DNA from: UMGS1889 sp900556055
GTDB lineage: Bacteria > Bacillota > Clostridia > Oscillospirales > Ruminococcaceae
Direction: 5' to 3'
DNA length: 64,000 bases
Assembly: GCA_902463265.1 (NCBI GenBank)
Contig: CABQEV010000007.1
Coordinates: 70,635-134,634, forward strand
Shown: positions 48,497-56,950 of the stretch, piece by piece
How positions within the stretch are numbered: the first letter of the stretch is position 1
Layout of the letters: the number at the start of each line of letters is the position of its first letter
Program-made: the position numbers and the translations under genes
Notes under the pieces: model-generated
What the model saw: the letters and a program-made list of their open reading frames with translations, nothing else
What the model was told of the DNA's origin: nothing
The model's database searches: none

Positions 48497-49039
48497 ATGG
48501 CAGCAAGACTCAAAGAATATTATGTTAGCACCGTAGCTCCGGCAATGATGAAAAAGTTTGGCTACAAGAGTGTTATGCAGATCCCGAAGCTCGACAAAGT
48601 TGTTATCAACGTCGGCGCTGGTGAAGCAAAGGAAAATTCCAAGGTTATCGACGCTATCATGAACGATTTGGCTCTTATCACCGGTCAGAAGCCTATTGTC
48701 TGCCGCGCTAAGAAGTCGGTTGCTAACTTTAAGCTCCGTGAGGGCATGCCCATCGGTGTTAAGGTTACTCTGAGAAGCGACAAGATGTATGAATTCGTTG
48801 ACAGACTCTTCAACGTTGCGTTCCCCCGTGTTCGTGACTTCAGAGGCATCAACGGCAACTCATTCGATGGCAGAGGCAACTACTCCACAGGTATCAAGGA
48901 GCAGCTGATCTTCCCTGAGATCGAGTATGATAAGATCGACAAGGTAAGAGGTATGGATATCAACTTCATCACCACTGCCAAGACCGATGAAGAAGCTAAA
49001 GAGCTGCTTACTCTGATGGGCGCTCCGTTTGTGAAGTAA
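48497..49039 (+). CDS. rplE: 50S ribosomal protein L5
   Basis: A 180-aa L5, binding 5S rRNA and the P-site tRNA. It shows LKEYYVSTVAPAMMKKFGYK, IPKLDKVVINVGAGEA, AKKSVANFKLREGMPIGVKV and GNYSTGIKEQLIFPEI. AAGGGAG precedes the ATG. Confidence 0.98.
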   Translation: MAARLKEYYVSTVAPAMMKKFGYKSVMQIPKLDKVVINVGAGEAKENSKVIDAIMNDLALITGQKPIVCRAKKSVANFKLREGMPIGVKVTLRSDKMYEFVDRLFNVAFPRVRDFRGINGNSFDGRGNYSTGIKEQLIFPEIEYDKIDKVRGMDINFITTAKTDEEAKELLTLMGAPFVK

Positions 49040-49057
49040 TTAAGGAGGATTATAATA

Positions 49058-49243
49058 ATGGCTAAAACGTCTATGAAGATGAAGCAGCAGGCAACTCCTA
49101 AGTATTCCACAAGAGCTTACAACAGATGCAAAATCTGCGGAAGACCTCATGCTTATCTGAGAAAGTTCGGCATCTGCCGTATCTGCTTCAGAGAGTTAGC
49201 TCACAAGGGTCAGATTCCCGGAGTTAAGAAAGCCAGCTGGTAA
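49058..49243 (+). CDS. rpsZ: 30S ribosomal protein S14 type Z
   Basis: A 61-aa short, zinc-binding S14. Two CxxC pairs are visible: CKICGRP and CRICFRE. It begins AKTSMKMKQQATPKYSTRA. This zinc form is typical of Gram-positive spc operons. AAGGAGG precedes the ATG. Confidence 0.97.
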   Translation: MAKTSMKMKQQATPKYSTRAYNRCKICGRPHAYLRKFGICRICFRELAHKGQIPGVKKASW

Positions 49244-49373
49244 ACAGAAGGCAGGATGTTCCCCCTTTGCGTAAAAAAAGAAACGCTAGGCGGCGTGGAA
49301 CATCAAAAAATACAGATTATATCGTCACGGCGGCAGATAAACGCCGCAGTTTCAGATGAGGAGGTTAACTGGT
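49244..49373 (+). other. Spacer between rpsZ and rpsH with a two-part hairpin
   Basis: A perfect 8-bp outer stem GATGTTCC/GGAACATC (49255-49262 with 49297-49304) encloses GCGT/ACGC (49269-49272 with 49283-49286). It lies just upstream of rpsH. S8 is the known repressor of spc operons, so an S8 site is conceivable. Confidence 0.5.
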
Positions 49374-49772
49374 ATGCAAATTACCGATACAATTGCTGAT
49401 TTTCTGACCAGAGTTCGTAACGCGAACTCCGCAAAGCACGCAACGGTTGACGTTCCCGCTTCAAATATGAAGAAGGCTATTGCACAGATTCTCGTTGACG
49501 AGGGTTATATAAAGAGCTATCAGCTTATTGAAGACGGCAAGCAGGGTGTTATCAGAATTACTCTGAAGTACGGTGACAACAAGTCACAGGTTATCACAGG
49601 CTTGCGCAGGGTTTCCAAACCGGGTTTAAGAATTTACTCAAGCTGCGAGGATATGCCTAAGGTTATGAAGGGACTCGGCATCGCGATCGTGTCCACATCC
49701 AAGGGCGTTATGACTGACAAGAAGGCCAGAGAGCTGAATGTCGGCGGCGAAGTTCTCGCATTCATTTGGTAA
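49374..49772 (+). CDS. rpsH: 30S ribosomal protein S8
   Basis: A 132-aa S8, a central 16S rRNA binder. It shows MQITDTIADFLTRVRNANSA, VTGLRRVSKPGLR-like segment ITGLRRVSKPGLRIY and the C-terminal GIAIVSTSKGVMTDKKAREL. ATG 49374 follows GAGGAGG. An earlier in-frame start at 49356 precedes that site. Confidence 0.98.
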   Translation: MQITDTIADFLTRVRNANSAKHATVDVPASNMKKAIAQILVDEGYIKSYQLIEDGKQGVIRITLKYGDNKSQVITGLRRVSKPGLRIYSSCEDMPKVMKGLGIAIVSTSKGVMTDKKARELNVGGEVLAFIW

Positions 49773-49785
49773 GGAGGAACACACA

Positions 49786-50331
49786 ATGTCTAGAATAGGT
49801 AGAAAGCCGATCAGTGTTCCGGCCGGCGTTGAGGTCAAGGTTGACGGAACAACTGTTACCGTAAAGGGACCTAAGGGTTCACTGACTAACACCTTCAACA
49901 AGGATATGATAATCAAGGTCGAGGGCAATGAGATCATCGTTGAGCGTCCTTCCGAGGATAAGCTCCACAAGTCTCTCCACGGTCTTACAAGAACACTTAT
50001 CCATAACATGGTTGTTGGCGTAACAGAGGGTTATTCCAAGTCACTTGATATTGAGGGTATTGGTTACAGAGCTGCTAAGCAGGGCAAGAACCTTGTGCTC
50101 AATATCGGCTACTCACATCAGGTCATCATTCCTGAGGCAGACGGCATTACAATTGATGTTCCTTCTGCAAACAAGATCATCGTAAACGGTACAGACAAGC
50201 AGGCTGTTGGACAGTTCGCTGCTGAGATCCGTGAGAAGAGACCTCCTGAGCCTTATAAGGGCAAGGGTATCCGCTATACAGGCGAGCATATCATCCGTAA
50301 GGAAGGTAAGGCAGGTAAGGGTAAGAAGTAA
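49786..50331 (+). CDS. rplF: 50S ribosomal protein L6
   Basis: A 181-aa L6 near the sarcin-ricin loop. It starts MSRIGRKPISVPAGVEVKVD and has LTRTLIHNMVVGVTEGYSKS and the C-terminal PPEPYKGKGIRYTGEHI. ATG 49786 follows AAGGAGG. An upstream in-frame extension lies in rpsH. Confidence 0.98.
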   Translation: MSRIGRKPISVPAGVEVKVDGTTVTVKGPKGSLTNTFNKDMIIKVEGNEIIVERPSEDKLHKSLHGLTRTLIHNMVVGVTEGYSKSLDIEGIGYRAAKQGKNLVLNIGYSHQVIIPEADGITIDVPSANKIIVNGTDKQAVGQFAAEIREKRPPEPYKGKGIRYTGEHIIRKEGKAGKGKK

Positions 50332-50430
50332 TCTTTCCTGTAACTGTAAAATGAGATCCTATTGTATTAGAGAATGGGACAGTCTGAAATACCGACTACT
50401 ATTCTCCGCGTAAAAAGGAGTGAAATTTAA

Positions 50431-50790
50431 ATGGTTAAGCAGATTAACAGAAAAGCTGCAAGAGCTAAGAGACAGGCAAGAGTACGTGCTAAGATCAGCG
50501 GTACAGCTGCTTGCCCCAGACTTAACGTTTTCCGTTCCGCAAAGCACATTTATGCTCAGCTGATCGACGACGTTGCAGGTGTTACTCTCGTTTCCGCTTC
50601 CAGCATGGACAAGGGCTTCGACGTAAGCGGCGGCAACAAGGAAGGCGCTTTCAAGGTTGGCGAGGCTATCGCTGCAAAGGCTGCTGAAAAGGGCATCAAG
50701 GATGTTGTTTTCGACCGTGCAGGTTACCTGTATCACGGACGTGTAAAGGAACTCGCTGAAGGCGCAAGAAAGGGCGGTCTGAACTTCTGA
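50431..50790 (+). CDS. rplR: 50S ribosomal protein L18
   Basis: A 119-aa L18, a 5S rRNA binder. It shows RKAARAKRQARVRAKISGTA, RLNVFRSAKHIYAQLIDD and the end VVFDRAGYLYHGRVKELAEG. AAAGGAG precedes the ATG. The 99-nt spacer before it has only weak structure. Confidence 0.98.
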   Translation: MVKQINRKAARAKRQARVRAKISGTAACPRLNVFRSAKHIYAQLIDDVAGVTLVSASSMDKGFDVSGGNKEGAFKVGEAIAAKAAEKGIKDVVFDRAGYLYHGRVKELAEGARKGGLNF

Positions 50791-50833
50791 TTCAGATACG
50801 CACTCGTATAGAATTAACGAGGAGGTAATACTT

Positions 50834-51334
50834 TTGGCAAATATAGATGCTCAGGCTTTAGAGCTTTCCGAAAAGGTTGTTGCTATCAACCGTGTATCTA
50901 AAACCGTTAAGGGCGGACGTATTTTCAAGTTTGCAGCACTGGTTGTTGTAGGCGACGGAAACGGTACCGTTGGTTTCGGACTCGGCAAGTCGGGTGAAGT
51001 TCCCGACGCTATCCGTAAGGGTATCGAGGACGCAAAGAAGAATTTAATCAAGGTTTCCCTGAAGGGTTCTACTATTCCCCACGAAGTTATCGGTGAATTC
51101 GGCGCAGGCAGAGTTCTTATGAAGCCCGCTGCTCCCGGTACAGGCGTTATCGCAGGCGGCCCCGTTCGTGCCGTTATTGAGATGGCTGGTATCAAGGATA
51201 TCAGAACAAAGTCCCTGCGTTCAAACAATGCATGCAATGTTGTAAGAGCTACAATTAACGGTCTCGCATCCTGCAAATCCGCTAAGGAAGTTGCTGCTAA
51301 GAGAGGCAAGTCCGTTAAGGAAATTATTGGATAA
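50834..51334 (+). CDS. rpsE: 30S ribosomal protein S5
   Basis: A 166-aa S5, important for decoding fidelity. It shows EKVVAINRVSKTVKGGRIFK, the DGNGTVGFGLGKSGEVPDAI loop and LKPAAPGTGVIAGGPVRAV-like MKPAAPGTGVIAGG. The start is TTG at 50834, supported by GAGGAGG nine bases upstream and no nearer ATG. Confidence 0.97.
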   Translation: MANIDAQALELSEKVVAINRVSKTVKGGRIFKFAALVVVGDGNGTVGFGLGKSGEVPDAIRKGIEDAKKNLIKVSLKGSTIPHEVIGEFGAGRVLMKPAAPGTGVIAGGPVRAVIEMAGIKDIRTKSLRSNNACNVVRATINGLASCKSAKEVAAKRGKSVKEIIG

Positions 51335-51348
51335 GGGGGATTTCAGTC

Positions 51349-51525
51349 ATGGCACTTAAGATCAAGCTGGTTAAAAGCTTAAACGGCAGACTGAAGAATC
51401 AGATCGCTACTGCCGAGTCCCTCGGTCTCAAGAAGGTCGGTGCTGTAACAGTTCAGCCCGATAATGCTCAGACACAGGGCAAAATCAAGAAAATTTCCCA
51501 CCTCGTCGAGGTAAGCGAAGCATAA
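51349..51525 (+). CDS. rpmD: 50S ribosomal protein L30
   Basis: A 58-aa L30, read directly from the sequence: it starts MALKIKLVKSLNGRLKNQ and ends KISHLVEVSEA. The central LGLKKVGAVTVQPDN is a typical L30 segment. AAGGGGG precedes the ATG. It lies between rpsE and rplO, as expected. Confidence 0.97.
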   Translation: MALKIKLVKSLNGRLKNQIATAESLGLKKVGAVTVQPDNAQTQGKIKKISHLVEVSEA

Positions 51526-51546
51526 TTTAAGGGAGGTGCGAGCTTT

Positions 51547-51987
51547 ATGAAGTTACACGAATTATCACCCGCAGAAGGTTCTTCTAAGGAAGTTAAGCGT
51601 ATAGGCCGAGGCCATGGTTCGGGTCACGGCAAGACCGCAGGCAAGGGACACAAGGGCCAGTGGGCACGTTCCGGCGGCGGAGTAAGAATCGGTTTTGAAG
51701 GCGGTCAGATGCCTCTCGCAAGAAGAATTCCTAAGAGAGGTTTCAACAACCTGTTCGGCACAACCTACACTGTAATCAACGTTTCCGACCTTGAAGTTTT
51801 CAAGGAGGGCACTGTTGTTGACGAGGAGCTTCTCGTTGCTTCCGGCATCGTAAAGAAGCTTAATGACGGAGTTAAGGTTCTCGGCAACGGCGAGCTGTCC
51901 AAGAATCTTACCGTAAAGGCTGCTGCATTCTCTGCATCAGCTAAGGAAAAAATTGAGAAAGCAGGCGGGAAGGCTGAGGTGATGTAA
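51547..51987 (+). CDS. rplO: 50S ribosomal protein L15
   Basis: A 146-aa L15, a late-assembly protein. It shows KLHELSPAEGSSKEVKRIGR, the glycine-rich GHGSGHGKTAGKGHKGQ and FEGGQMPLARRIPKRGF. GGAGGTG precedes the ATG. The secY start follows by 1 nt. Confidence 0.98.
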   Translation: MKLHELSPAEGSSKEVKRIGRGHGSGHGKTAGKGHKGQWARSGGGVRIGFEGGQMPLARRIPKRGFNNLFGTTYTVINVSDLEVFKEGTVVDEELLVASGIVKKLNDGVKVLGNGELSKNLTVKAAAFSASAKEKIEKAGGKAEVM

Positions 51988-51988
51988 T

Positions 51989-53293
51989 GTGTTTCAGACC
52001 TTCAGAAATGCTTGGAAGTCTGTGGAGATAAGGAAAAAAATCCTCTACACATTACTCATTCTTGTTATTTTCCGTGTCGGATGCGCTATTCCTGTTCCTT
52101 TTCTGGACGCTTCGGCGCTTTCCAACATGATGGGCGACAGCGGTAATATCCTGAGCTATCTCGATATCCTCTCCGGCGGCGCGCTCTCAAAGGCAACTCT
52201 GTTTGCTCTTTCGATCCAGCCGTACATCAACTCGTCCATCATTATTCAGCTGCTCACTTATGCTCTCCCGCCTCTGGAACGTCTCCAGAAGGAAGGCGAG
52301 GAGGGACGCAAAAAGATCCAGAAGATCACAAACGTGGTTTCGATGTTCCTCGCTCTGATAATGGCTTATGCTTACTACCTCACAATGAGAAGTGCAGGAG
52401 CTGTTAACTACACATCAGGCGGATCGGGAGTCTTCGCTGCGATCGTAATCATTGCGGCATTCGTTGCAGGTTCCTCTCTTATCGTTTGGCTGGGCAACCA
52501 GATCAACGAAAAGGGTATCGGAAACGGTATCTCACTGATCCTGTTCGCAGGTATCGTTGCAAGAGGTCCTTCAGCTGTCCTCAAGATGTTTGCTCTCGCT
52601 GAGACAGACAAGAAGATGATCTTCATCGTTCCTCTGGTTCTTATCGTATTTGTTCTGATGATCGGTTTTATCGTGTTCATGAACGAGTCGGAAAGACGTA
52701 TTCCTATTCAGTACGCCAAGCGTGTTGTCGGAAGAAAGCAGTACGGCGGTCAGAACACTCATATTCCTATCAAGGTCGCTATGAGCGGCGTTATGCCTAT
52801 CATTTTTGCGATGTCTTTCATGTCAATTCCCGCTACGCTGGAGCTTTTCATTAAGCGTCCTGCTGATCCTGATGGATTCTGGGAAATTTTCTATGTGGGA
52901 CTGCTGAACTTCTTCGCATATAACAGCCCTTGGTACGCAATAATCTACTTCCTGCTGATCATCGGCTTCAACTACTTCTATGTTTCCATGCAGTACAATC
53001 CGATCGAGATCGCTAACAATCTCCGTCAGAACAACGGCGGCATCCCCGGTATCAGACCCGGTAAGCCTACAAGCGATTTCATTCAGAGAGTGCTTTCAAA
53101 GATAACTCTTATCGGTGCGATCTTCCTCGGAATCATCGCTATATTCCCGATACTTTTCAATCTTGCGATACCAAAGCTCAACATCTCGATGGGCGGTACT
53201 TCGATCCTCATCATCGTAAGCGTTGCGCTCGAAACCGTAAGAACTCTGGAATCCCAGCTGATGATGCGTCATCACAAGGGCTTCCTCGAATAA
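51989..53293 (+). CDS. secY: Protein translocase subunit SecY
   Basis: The 434-aa channel subunit of the Sec translocon, with ten membrane helices. Conserved segments: FRVGCAIPVPFLD, GGALSKATLFALSIQPYINS (plug and helix 2 region), ERRIPIQYAKRVVG, and NNGGIPGIRPGKPTSDFI. The start is GTG with GAGGTGA upstream, 1 nt after the L15 stop. Its partner secE is in the separate minus-strand operon near 63 kb. Confidence 0.98.
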   Translation: MFQTFRNAWKSVEIRKKILYTLLILVIFRVGCAIPVPFLDASALSNMMGDSGNILSYLDILSGGALSKATLFALSIQPYINSSIIIQLLTYALPPLERLQKEGEEGRKKIQKITNVVSMFLALIMAYAYYLTMRSAGAVNYTSGGSGVFAAIVIIAAFVAGSSLIVWLGNQINEKGIGNGISLILFAGIVARGPSAVLKMFALAETDKKMIFIVPLVLIVFVLMIGFIVFMNESERRIPIQYAKRVVGRKQYGGQNTHIPIKVAMSGVMPIIFAMSFMSIPATLELFIKRPADPDGFWEIFYVGLLNFFAYNSPWYAIIYFLLIIGFNYFYVSMQYNPIEIANNLRQNNGGIPGIRPGKPTSDFIQRVLSKITLIGAIFLGIIAIFPILFNLAIPKLNISMGGTSILIIVSVALETVRTLESQLMMRHHKGFLE

Positions 53294-53343
53294 AATATAA
53301 GCCCTATTGCAGCAATGCATGACTTTCTGAAAGGATGGAGAAT

Positions 53344-53976
53344 ATGAACCTTATTCTTTTAGGCGCTCCCGGCGCAGGCAAGGGTACTCAGGCTGAGGTC
53401 ATCAGCAATACCCTCAATATCCCGCAGATTTCAACAGGAAACATCCTCAGAGCCGCTGTTAAAAACGGTACTGAGTGCGGACTTAAGGCTAAGAGCTTTA
53501 TGGATGCGGGAGCACTCGTTCCCGATGAAGTTGTTATCGGCATCCTGAAAGACAGGATCGCTGAAGATGACTGCAAGAACGGCTTTATCCTCGACGGCTT
53601 CCCAAGAACTGTTCCCCAGGCTGAGGCTCTCGAAGCTATGGGCGTTCAGATCGACAAGGTCATCGAGATCTCCGTTCCTGACGAGGCTATCAAGGCTCGT
53701 CTCGGCGGCAGAAGAGTCTGCGAAAGCTGCGGCGCTACCTATCACATCGAATTCAATCCTCCAAAAGTAGAGGGTAAGTGCGATAAGTGCGGCGGCAACG
53801 CAGTTCAGCGTAAGGACGATGCTCCCGAAACTGTTATCGACAGACTGAAAACCTACCACGAAGCAACTGCTCCGCTCGTAGATTTCTACAAGAGCAAGGG
53901 CAAGCTCAAGACCGTTATCGGACAGAGCGAGGTTTCCGAAACATCTAAGCTCGTTCTCGAAGCGGTAAATGCCTGA
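53344..53976 (+). CDS. adk: Adenylate kinase
   Basis: Interconverts ATP + AMP and 2 ADP. The 210-aa long form has P-loop GAPGAGKGTQ, AMP-binding QISTGNILRAAVKNGTE, DGFPRTVPQAE, and a LID with four cysteines (CESCGATYH, CDKCGG) that bind zinc, as in many Gram-positives. ATG 53344 has GGAG well placed before it. The in-frame ATG at 53335 directly abuts AAAGG and is less likely. secY-adk-map is the standard order. Confidence 0.97.
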   Translation: MNLILLGAPGAGKGTQAEVISNTLNIPQISTGNILRAAVKNGTECGLKAKSFMDAGALVPDEVVIGILKDRIAEDDCKNGFILDGFPRTVPQAEALEAMGVQIDKVIEISVPDEAIKARLGGRRVCESCGATYHIEFNPPKVEGKCDKCGGNAVQRKDDAPETVIDRLKTYHEATAPLVDFYKSKGKLKTVIGQSEVSETSKLVLEAVNA

Positions 53977-53996
53977 TTTGAAAAGAAGGCGGTTTC

Positions 53997-54746
53997 ATGA
54001 TAAATATCAAATCAAAGACTGAGCTTGAGAAAATGCGCATTGCAGGCAGAATAACCGGCGGCGCTATTGAAGCTGCAGGACGTTCGATCAGACCGGGCAT
54101 GACAACCAAGGAACTCGACAAGGTCATCCATGATTATATAGTATCCCATGGCGCTAAGCCGTCTTTCCTGGGATACGGCGGTTTCCCCGGCTCGGCTTGT
54201 ATCTCTATAAACGATGAGGTAATTCACGGAATTCCGGGACACAGAAAGATCTGCGAGGGCGATATCGTAAGCGTTGACGTGGGAGCTTATATAAACGGCT
54301 ACCACGGAGACAGCTGCAAGACCTTCGCTGTCGGTCAGATCTCCGATGATGCGGCAAGGCTCATGAAGATCACCGAAGAAAGCCTGTACAAGGGAATTGA
54401 ACAGGCGGTTGTCGGAAACAGACTGGGAGATATCTCTCATGCTGTTGAGGAGCATGTCGTTTCAAACGGTATGGCTGTTGTCAAGAAATACGTCGGACAC
54501 GGCGTGGGACGTGAGCTTCATGAATCCCCCGAGGTTCCGAATTTCGGAAAGGCCGGACATGGTCCGAGACTTGTTGCGGGAATGGTCATTGCCATCGAAC
54601 CGATGGTAAACCTGGTCGGTGAGGATGTAAAGGTTCTTCCTGACGGCTGGACCGTTCTTACAAAAAGCGGTTCGTTATCCGCTCACTTTGAGCATACGGT
54701 TGCGATCACGCCCGACGGTCCCGTTATTCTCACAAATCCCAACTGA
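53997..54746 (+). CDS. map: Methionine aminopeptidase, type I
   Basis: Removes the N-terminal methionine from nascent proteins. The 249-aa enzyme has the five metal ligands in SVDVGAYINGYHGDSCKTF (two Asp), GHGVGRELHESPEV (His), IAIEPMV (Glu) and the C-terminal AHFEHTVAITPDG (Glu). Substrate His is in GGFPGSACISINDEVIHG. It starts MINIKSKTELEKMRIAGR. Spacing to adk is 20 nt. Confidence 0.97.
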   Translation: MINIKSKTELEKMRIAGRITGGAIEAAGRSIRPGMTTKELDKVIHDYIVSHGAKPSFLGYGGFPGSACISINDEVIHGIPGHRKICEGDIVSVDVGAYINGYHGDSCKTFAVGQISDDAARLMKITEESLYKGIEQAVVGNRLGDISHAVEEHVVSNGMAVVKKYVGHGVGRELHESPEVPNFGKAGHGPRLVAGMVIAIEPMVNLVGEDVKVLPDGWTVLTKSGSLSAHFEHTVAITPDGPVILTNPN

Positions 54747-54760
54747 TACGGAGGAGTACC

Positions 54761-55003
54761 GTGGAAATAAGAGTCGGCAGCATAGTAAAGTCCGCTTCGG
54801 GACACGATAAGGGCATTTACCATGCGGTGGTTAAACTTGAGGGTGATTTCGCTTATATTGCGGACGGTAAGCACAGGCATATCGACAATCCCAAGAAAAA
54901 GCGATTAAAACACCTGAAACCAACCAATGCTTATACGGATACGGCAGACATAACCGATAAAAAACTGAGAAACCTACTGCGGGAATATAATTATCCCGTT
55001 TAA
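54761..55003 (+). CDS. KOW-domain RNA-binding protein (L14e-like)
   Basis: An 80-aa protein with a KOW-type start (VGSIVKSASGHDKGIYHAVV) and a basic segment (DNPKKKRLKHLKPTN). Similar small proteins occur between map and infA in many Clostridia/Bacilli and are described as ribosomal protein L14e/L6e/L27e-like. The exact role is unknown, probably ribosome associated. The start is GTG with GGAGG upstream, 14 nt after map. Confidence 0.88.
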   Translation: MEIRVGSIVKSASGHDKGIYHAVVKLEGDFAYIADGKHRHIDNPKKKRLKHLKPTNAYTDTADITDKKLRNLLREYNYPV

Positions 55004-55023
55004 CCTCAAGGGGGTACGAAAGC

Positions 55024-55242
55024 TTGTCTAAAGAAGACGTAATCGAGTTAGAGGGTACGGTTCTGGAGGCTCTTCCTAATGCAAATTTCCAGGTTGAGCT
55101 GGCAAACGGCCATCAGATCCTTGCCCATGTTTCAGGCAAACTCAGGATGAACTACATCCGAATTGTTCCCGGAGACAAGGTAACAGTTGAAATGTCGCCT
55201 TATGATCTCACAAAGGGAAGAATTACCTGGAGATCCAAATAA
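55024..55242 (+). CDS. infA: Translation initiation factor IF-1
   Basis: A 72-aa OB-fold factor that blocks the A site during initiation. It shows EDVIELEGTVLEALPNANFQ, HVSGKLRMNYIRIVPGDKV and PYDLTKGRITWRSK. The usual length is complete. The start is TTG at 55024, preceded by AAGGGGG. No ATG lies near. Confidence 0.97.
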   Translation: MSKEDVIELEGTVLEALPNANFQVELANGHQILAHVSGKLRMNYIRIVPGDKVTVEMSPYDLTKGRITWRSK

Positions 55243-55284
55243 TCCGAAGTTGCCGCAGTAAAAATTACTGAGGAGGTAATCAAA

Positions 55285-55398
55285 ATGAAAGTAAGACCTT
55301 CAGTTAAGCCTATTTGCGAAAAGTGCAAGGTAATCAAGCGCAAAGGCAAAATCATGATTATCTGCGAAAACCCCAAGCATAAGCAGAGACAGGGCTGA
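55285..55398 (+). CDS. rpmJ: 50S ribosomal protein L36
   Basis: A 37-aa L36, read directly from the sequence: starts MKVRPSVKPICEKCKVIKRK and ends NPKHKQRQG. Zinc ligands C11, C14, C27 and H32 are present, so it is the zinc-binding form. GAGGAGG precedes the ATG. Position between infA and rpsM is standard. Confidence 0.97.
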   Translation: MKVRPSVKPICEKCKVIKRKGKIMIICENPKHKQRQG

Positions 55399-55476
55399 TC
55401 CCCGCTGCGAAAAGCAAACGGTTTTTAAGATATAGTACGGTAAAAATGAAATTCTATCACGGAGGTGCATCAAAAA

Positions 55477-55845
55477 ATGGCACGAATTGCTGGTATTGAC
55501 CTTCCCAAGAATAAGAGAGTCGAGATCGGACTCACTTACATTTACGGAATCGGTCGTAAGTCCGCTGACCTTATCCTGGCTGAAACAGGAATTGATCCTT
55601 CTATCAGAGTTAAGGATCTCTCCGAAGACGATGTAACAAAGCTGCGTGAATATATCGACAAGCACTTCACTGTTGAGGGCGATCTCAGAAGAGAAACTGC
55701 TCTGAACATCAAGAGACTTGTTGAAATCGGCTGCTACAGAGGCGTTCGTCACCGTAAGGGTCTGCCTGTAAGAGGTCAGAGAACAAAGACTAACGCAAGA
55801 ACCCGCAAAGGTCCCGTTAAGACCATTGCTAACAAGAAGAAGTAA
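55477..55845 (+). CDS. rpsM: 30S ribosomal protein S13
   Basis: A 122-aa S13 of the 30S head, contacting the P-site tRNA. It shows ARIAGIDLPKNKRVEIGLTY, YGIGRKSADLIL and the basic C-terminus RGQRTKTNARTRKGPVKT. ATG 55477 follows GGAGGTG. A more upstream in-frame ATG at 55465 overlaps that site. Confidence 0.98.
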   Translation: MARIAGIDLPKNKRVEIGLTYIYGIGRKSADLILAETGIDPSIRVKDLSEDDVTKLREYIDKHFTVEGDLRRETALNIKRLVEIGCYRGVRHRKGLPVRGQRTKTNARTRKGPVKTIANKKK

Positions 55846-55860
55846 GGAGGGTGTGAACAA

Positions 55861-56265
55861 ATGGCTCAGGTTAAAGGTAAAAAGGCAACAGTTGTCAGAA
55901 GACGCAGAGAGCGCAAGAACATTGAAAACGGTGCTGTTCATATCCAGTCCACTTTCAATAACACTATCGTAACTATCACTGATACTCAGGGCAATGCTAT
56001 TTCATGGGCAAGCGCAGGCGGACTCGGCTTCAGAGGCTCCAAGAAGTCCACTCCTTTCGCAGCTCAGACTGCTGCTGAGGTTGCTGCTAAGGCTGCTATG
56101 GAACACGGACTCAAGTCTGTTGAGGTTTACGTAAAGGGACCCGGAGCAGGCCGTGAATCCGCAATCAGAGCACTCCAGCAGGTAGGCCTTGAGGTTAAGC
56201 TCATTAAGGATGTTACTCCTATTCCTCATAACGGATGCCGTCCTCCTAAGAGAAGACGTGTCTGA
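55861..56265 (+). CDS. rpsK: 30S ribosomal protein S11
   Basis: A 134-aa S11 of the 30S platform. It shows GAVHIQSTFNNTIVTITDTQ, ISWASAGGLGFRGSKKSTPF and DVTPIPHNGCRPPKRRRV. The N-terminal 20 residues are strongly basic. AAGGAGG precedes the ATG. Confidence 0.98.
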   Translation: MAQVKGKKATVVRRRRERKNIENGAVHIQSTFNNTIVTITDTQGNAISWASAGGLGFRGSKKSTPFAAQTAAEVAAKAAMEHGLKSVEVYVKGPGAGRESAIRALQQVGLEVKLIKDVTPIPHNGCRPPKRRRV

Positions 56266-56291
56266 TGAAAACACTTGGAGGTGTAATTTAA

Positions 56292-56888
56292 ATGGCAGTA
56301 AGTAAAGAACCTATCCTGAAAAGATGCAGAGCATTAGGCATCAGCCCCATGGTTATGGGTATTGGCAAGGAATCCAACAGAAACCCCGGCGCTAACAGCC
56401 GTAAGAAGGTTTCCGAATACGGCATGCAGCTCAAGGAAAAGCAGAAGCTGAAGTTCATCTACGGCGTTCTTGAGAAGCAGTTCTATCACCTCTTTGAGAT
56501 CGCTTCAAAGATGGAAGGTAAGGCCGGTGATAATCTGATCACTCTTCTCGAGTCAAGACTCGATAACGTAGTATTCAGAATGGGCATGGCTCTTACAAGA
56601 CGTGAAGCAAGACAGCTTACAACTCACGGTCATTTCCTCGTAAATGGTCAGAGAGTTGATATCCCTTCTTACAGAATCAAGGTTGGAGATGTTATCACTC
56701 TTTCCGATTCCAGCAAGAGCAGCACTAAGTTCAAGGAAATCGTTGAGCAGACAGCAGGCAGACTCGTTCCTGCATGGCTTGATGTAAATAAGGAAGCTTA
56801 TTCCGCTAAGGTTACTCGCCTTCCTTCCGTTGAGGATCTGGACTACGAGGTAGAGTCTCACCTTATCGTCGAGCTGTACTCCAAGTAA
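56292..56888 (+). CDS. rpsD: 30S ribosomal protein S4
   Basis: A 198-aa S4, a primary 16S rRNA binder. It shows VSEYGMQLKEKQKLKFIYGV, LITLLESRLDNVVFRMGMAL and an S4 RNA-binding domain REARQLTTHGHFLVNGQRVD. It begins AVSKEPILKRCRALGISP, which differs from many S4 N-termini, and CxxC zinc pairs are absent. GGAGGTG precedes the ATG. Confidence 0.97.
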   Translation: MAVSKEPILKRCRALGISPMVMGIGKESNRNPGANSRKKVSEYGMQLKEKQKLKFIYGVLEKQFYHLFEIASKMEGKAGDNLITLLESRLDNVVFRMGMALTRREARQLTTHGHFLVNGQRVDIPSYRIKVGDVITLSDSSKSSTKFKEIVEQTAGRLVPAWLDVNKEAYSAKVTRLPSVEDLDYEVESHLIVELYSK

Positions 56889-56950
56889 CAGAAAAGTGCG
56901 TAGATCTTATACGTCACTGTCACCAATGCGAATATGGGAGGGTTTTGTGA

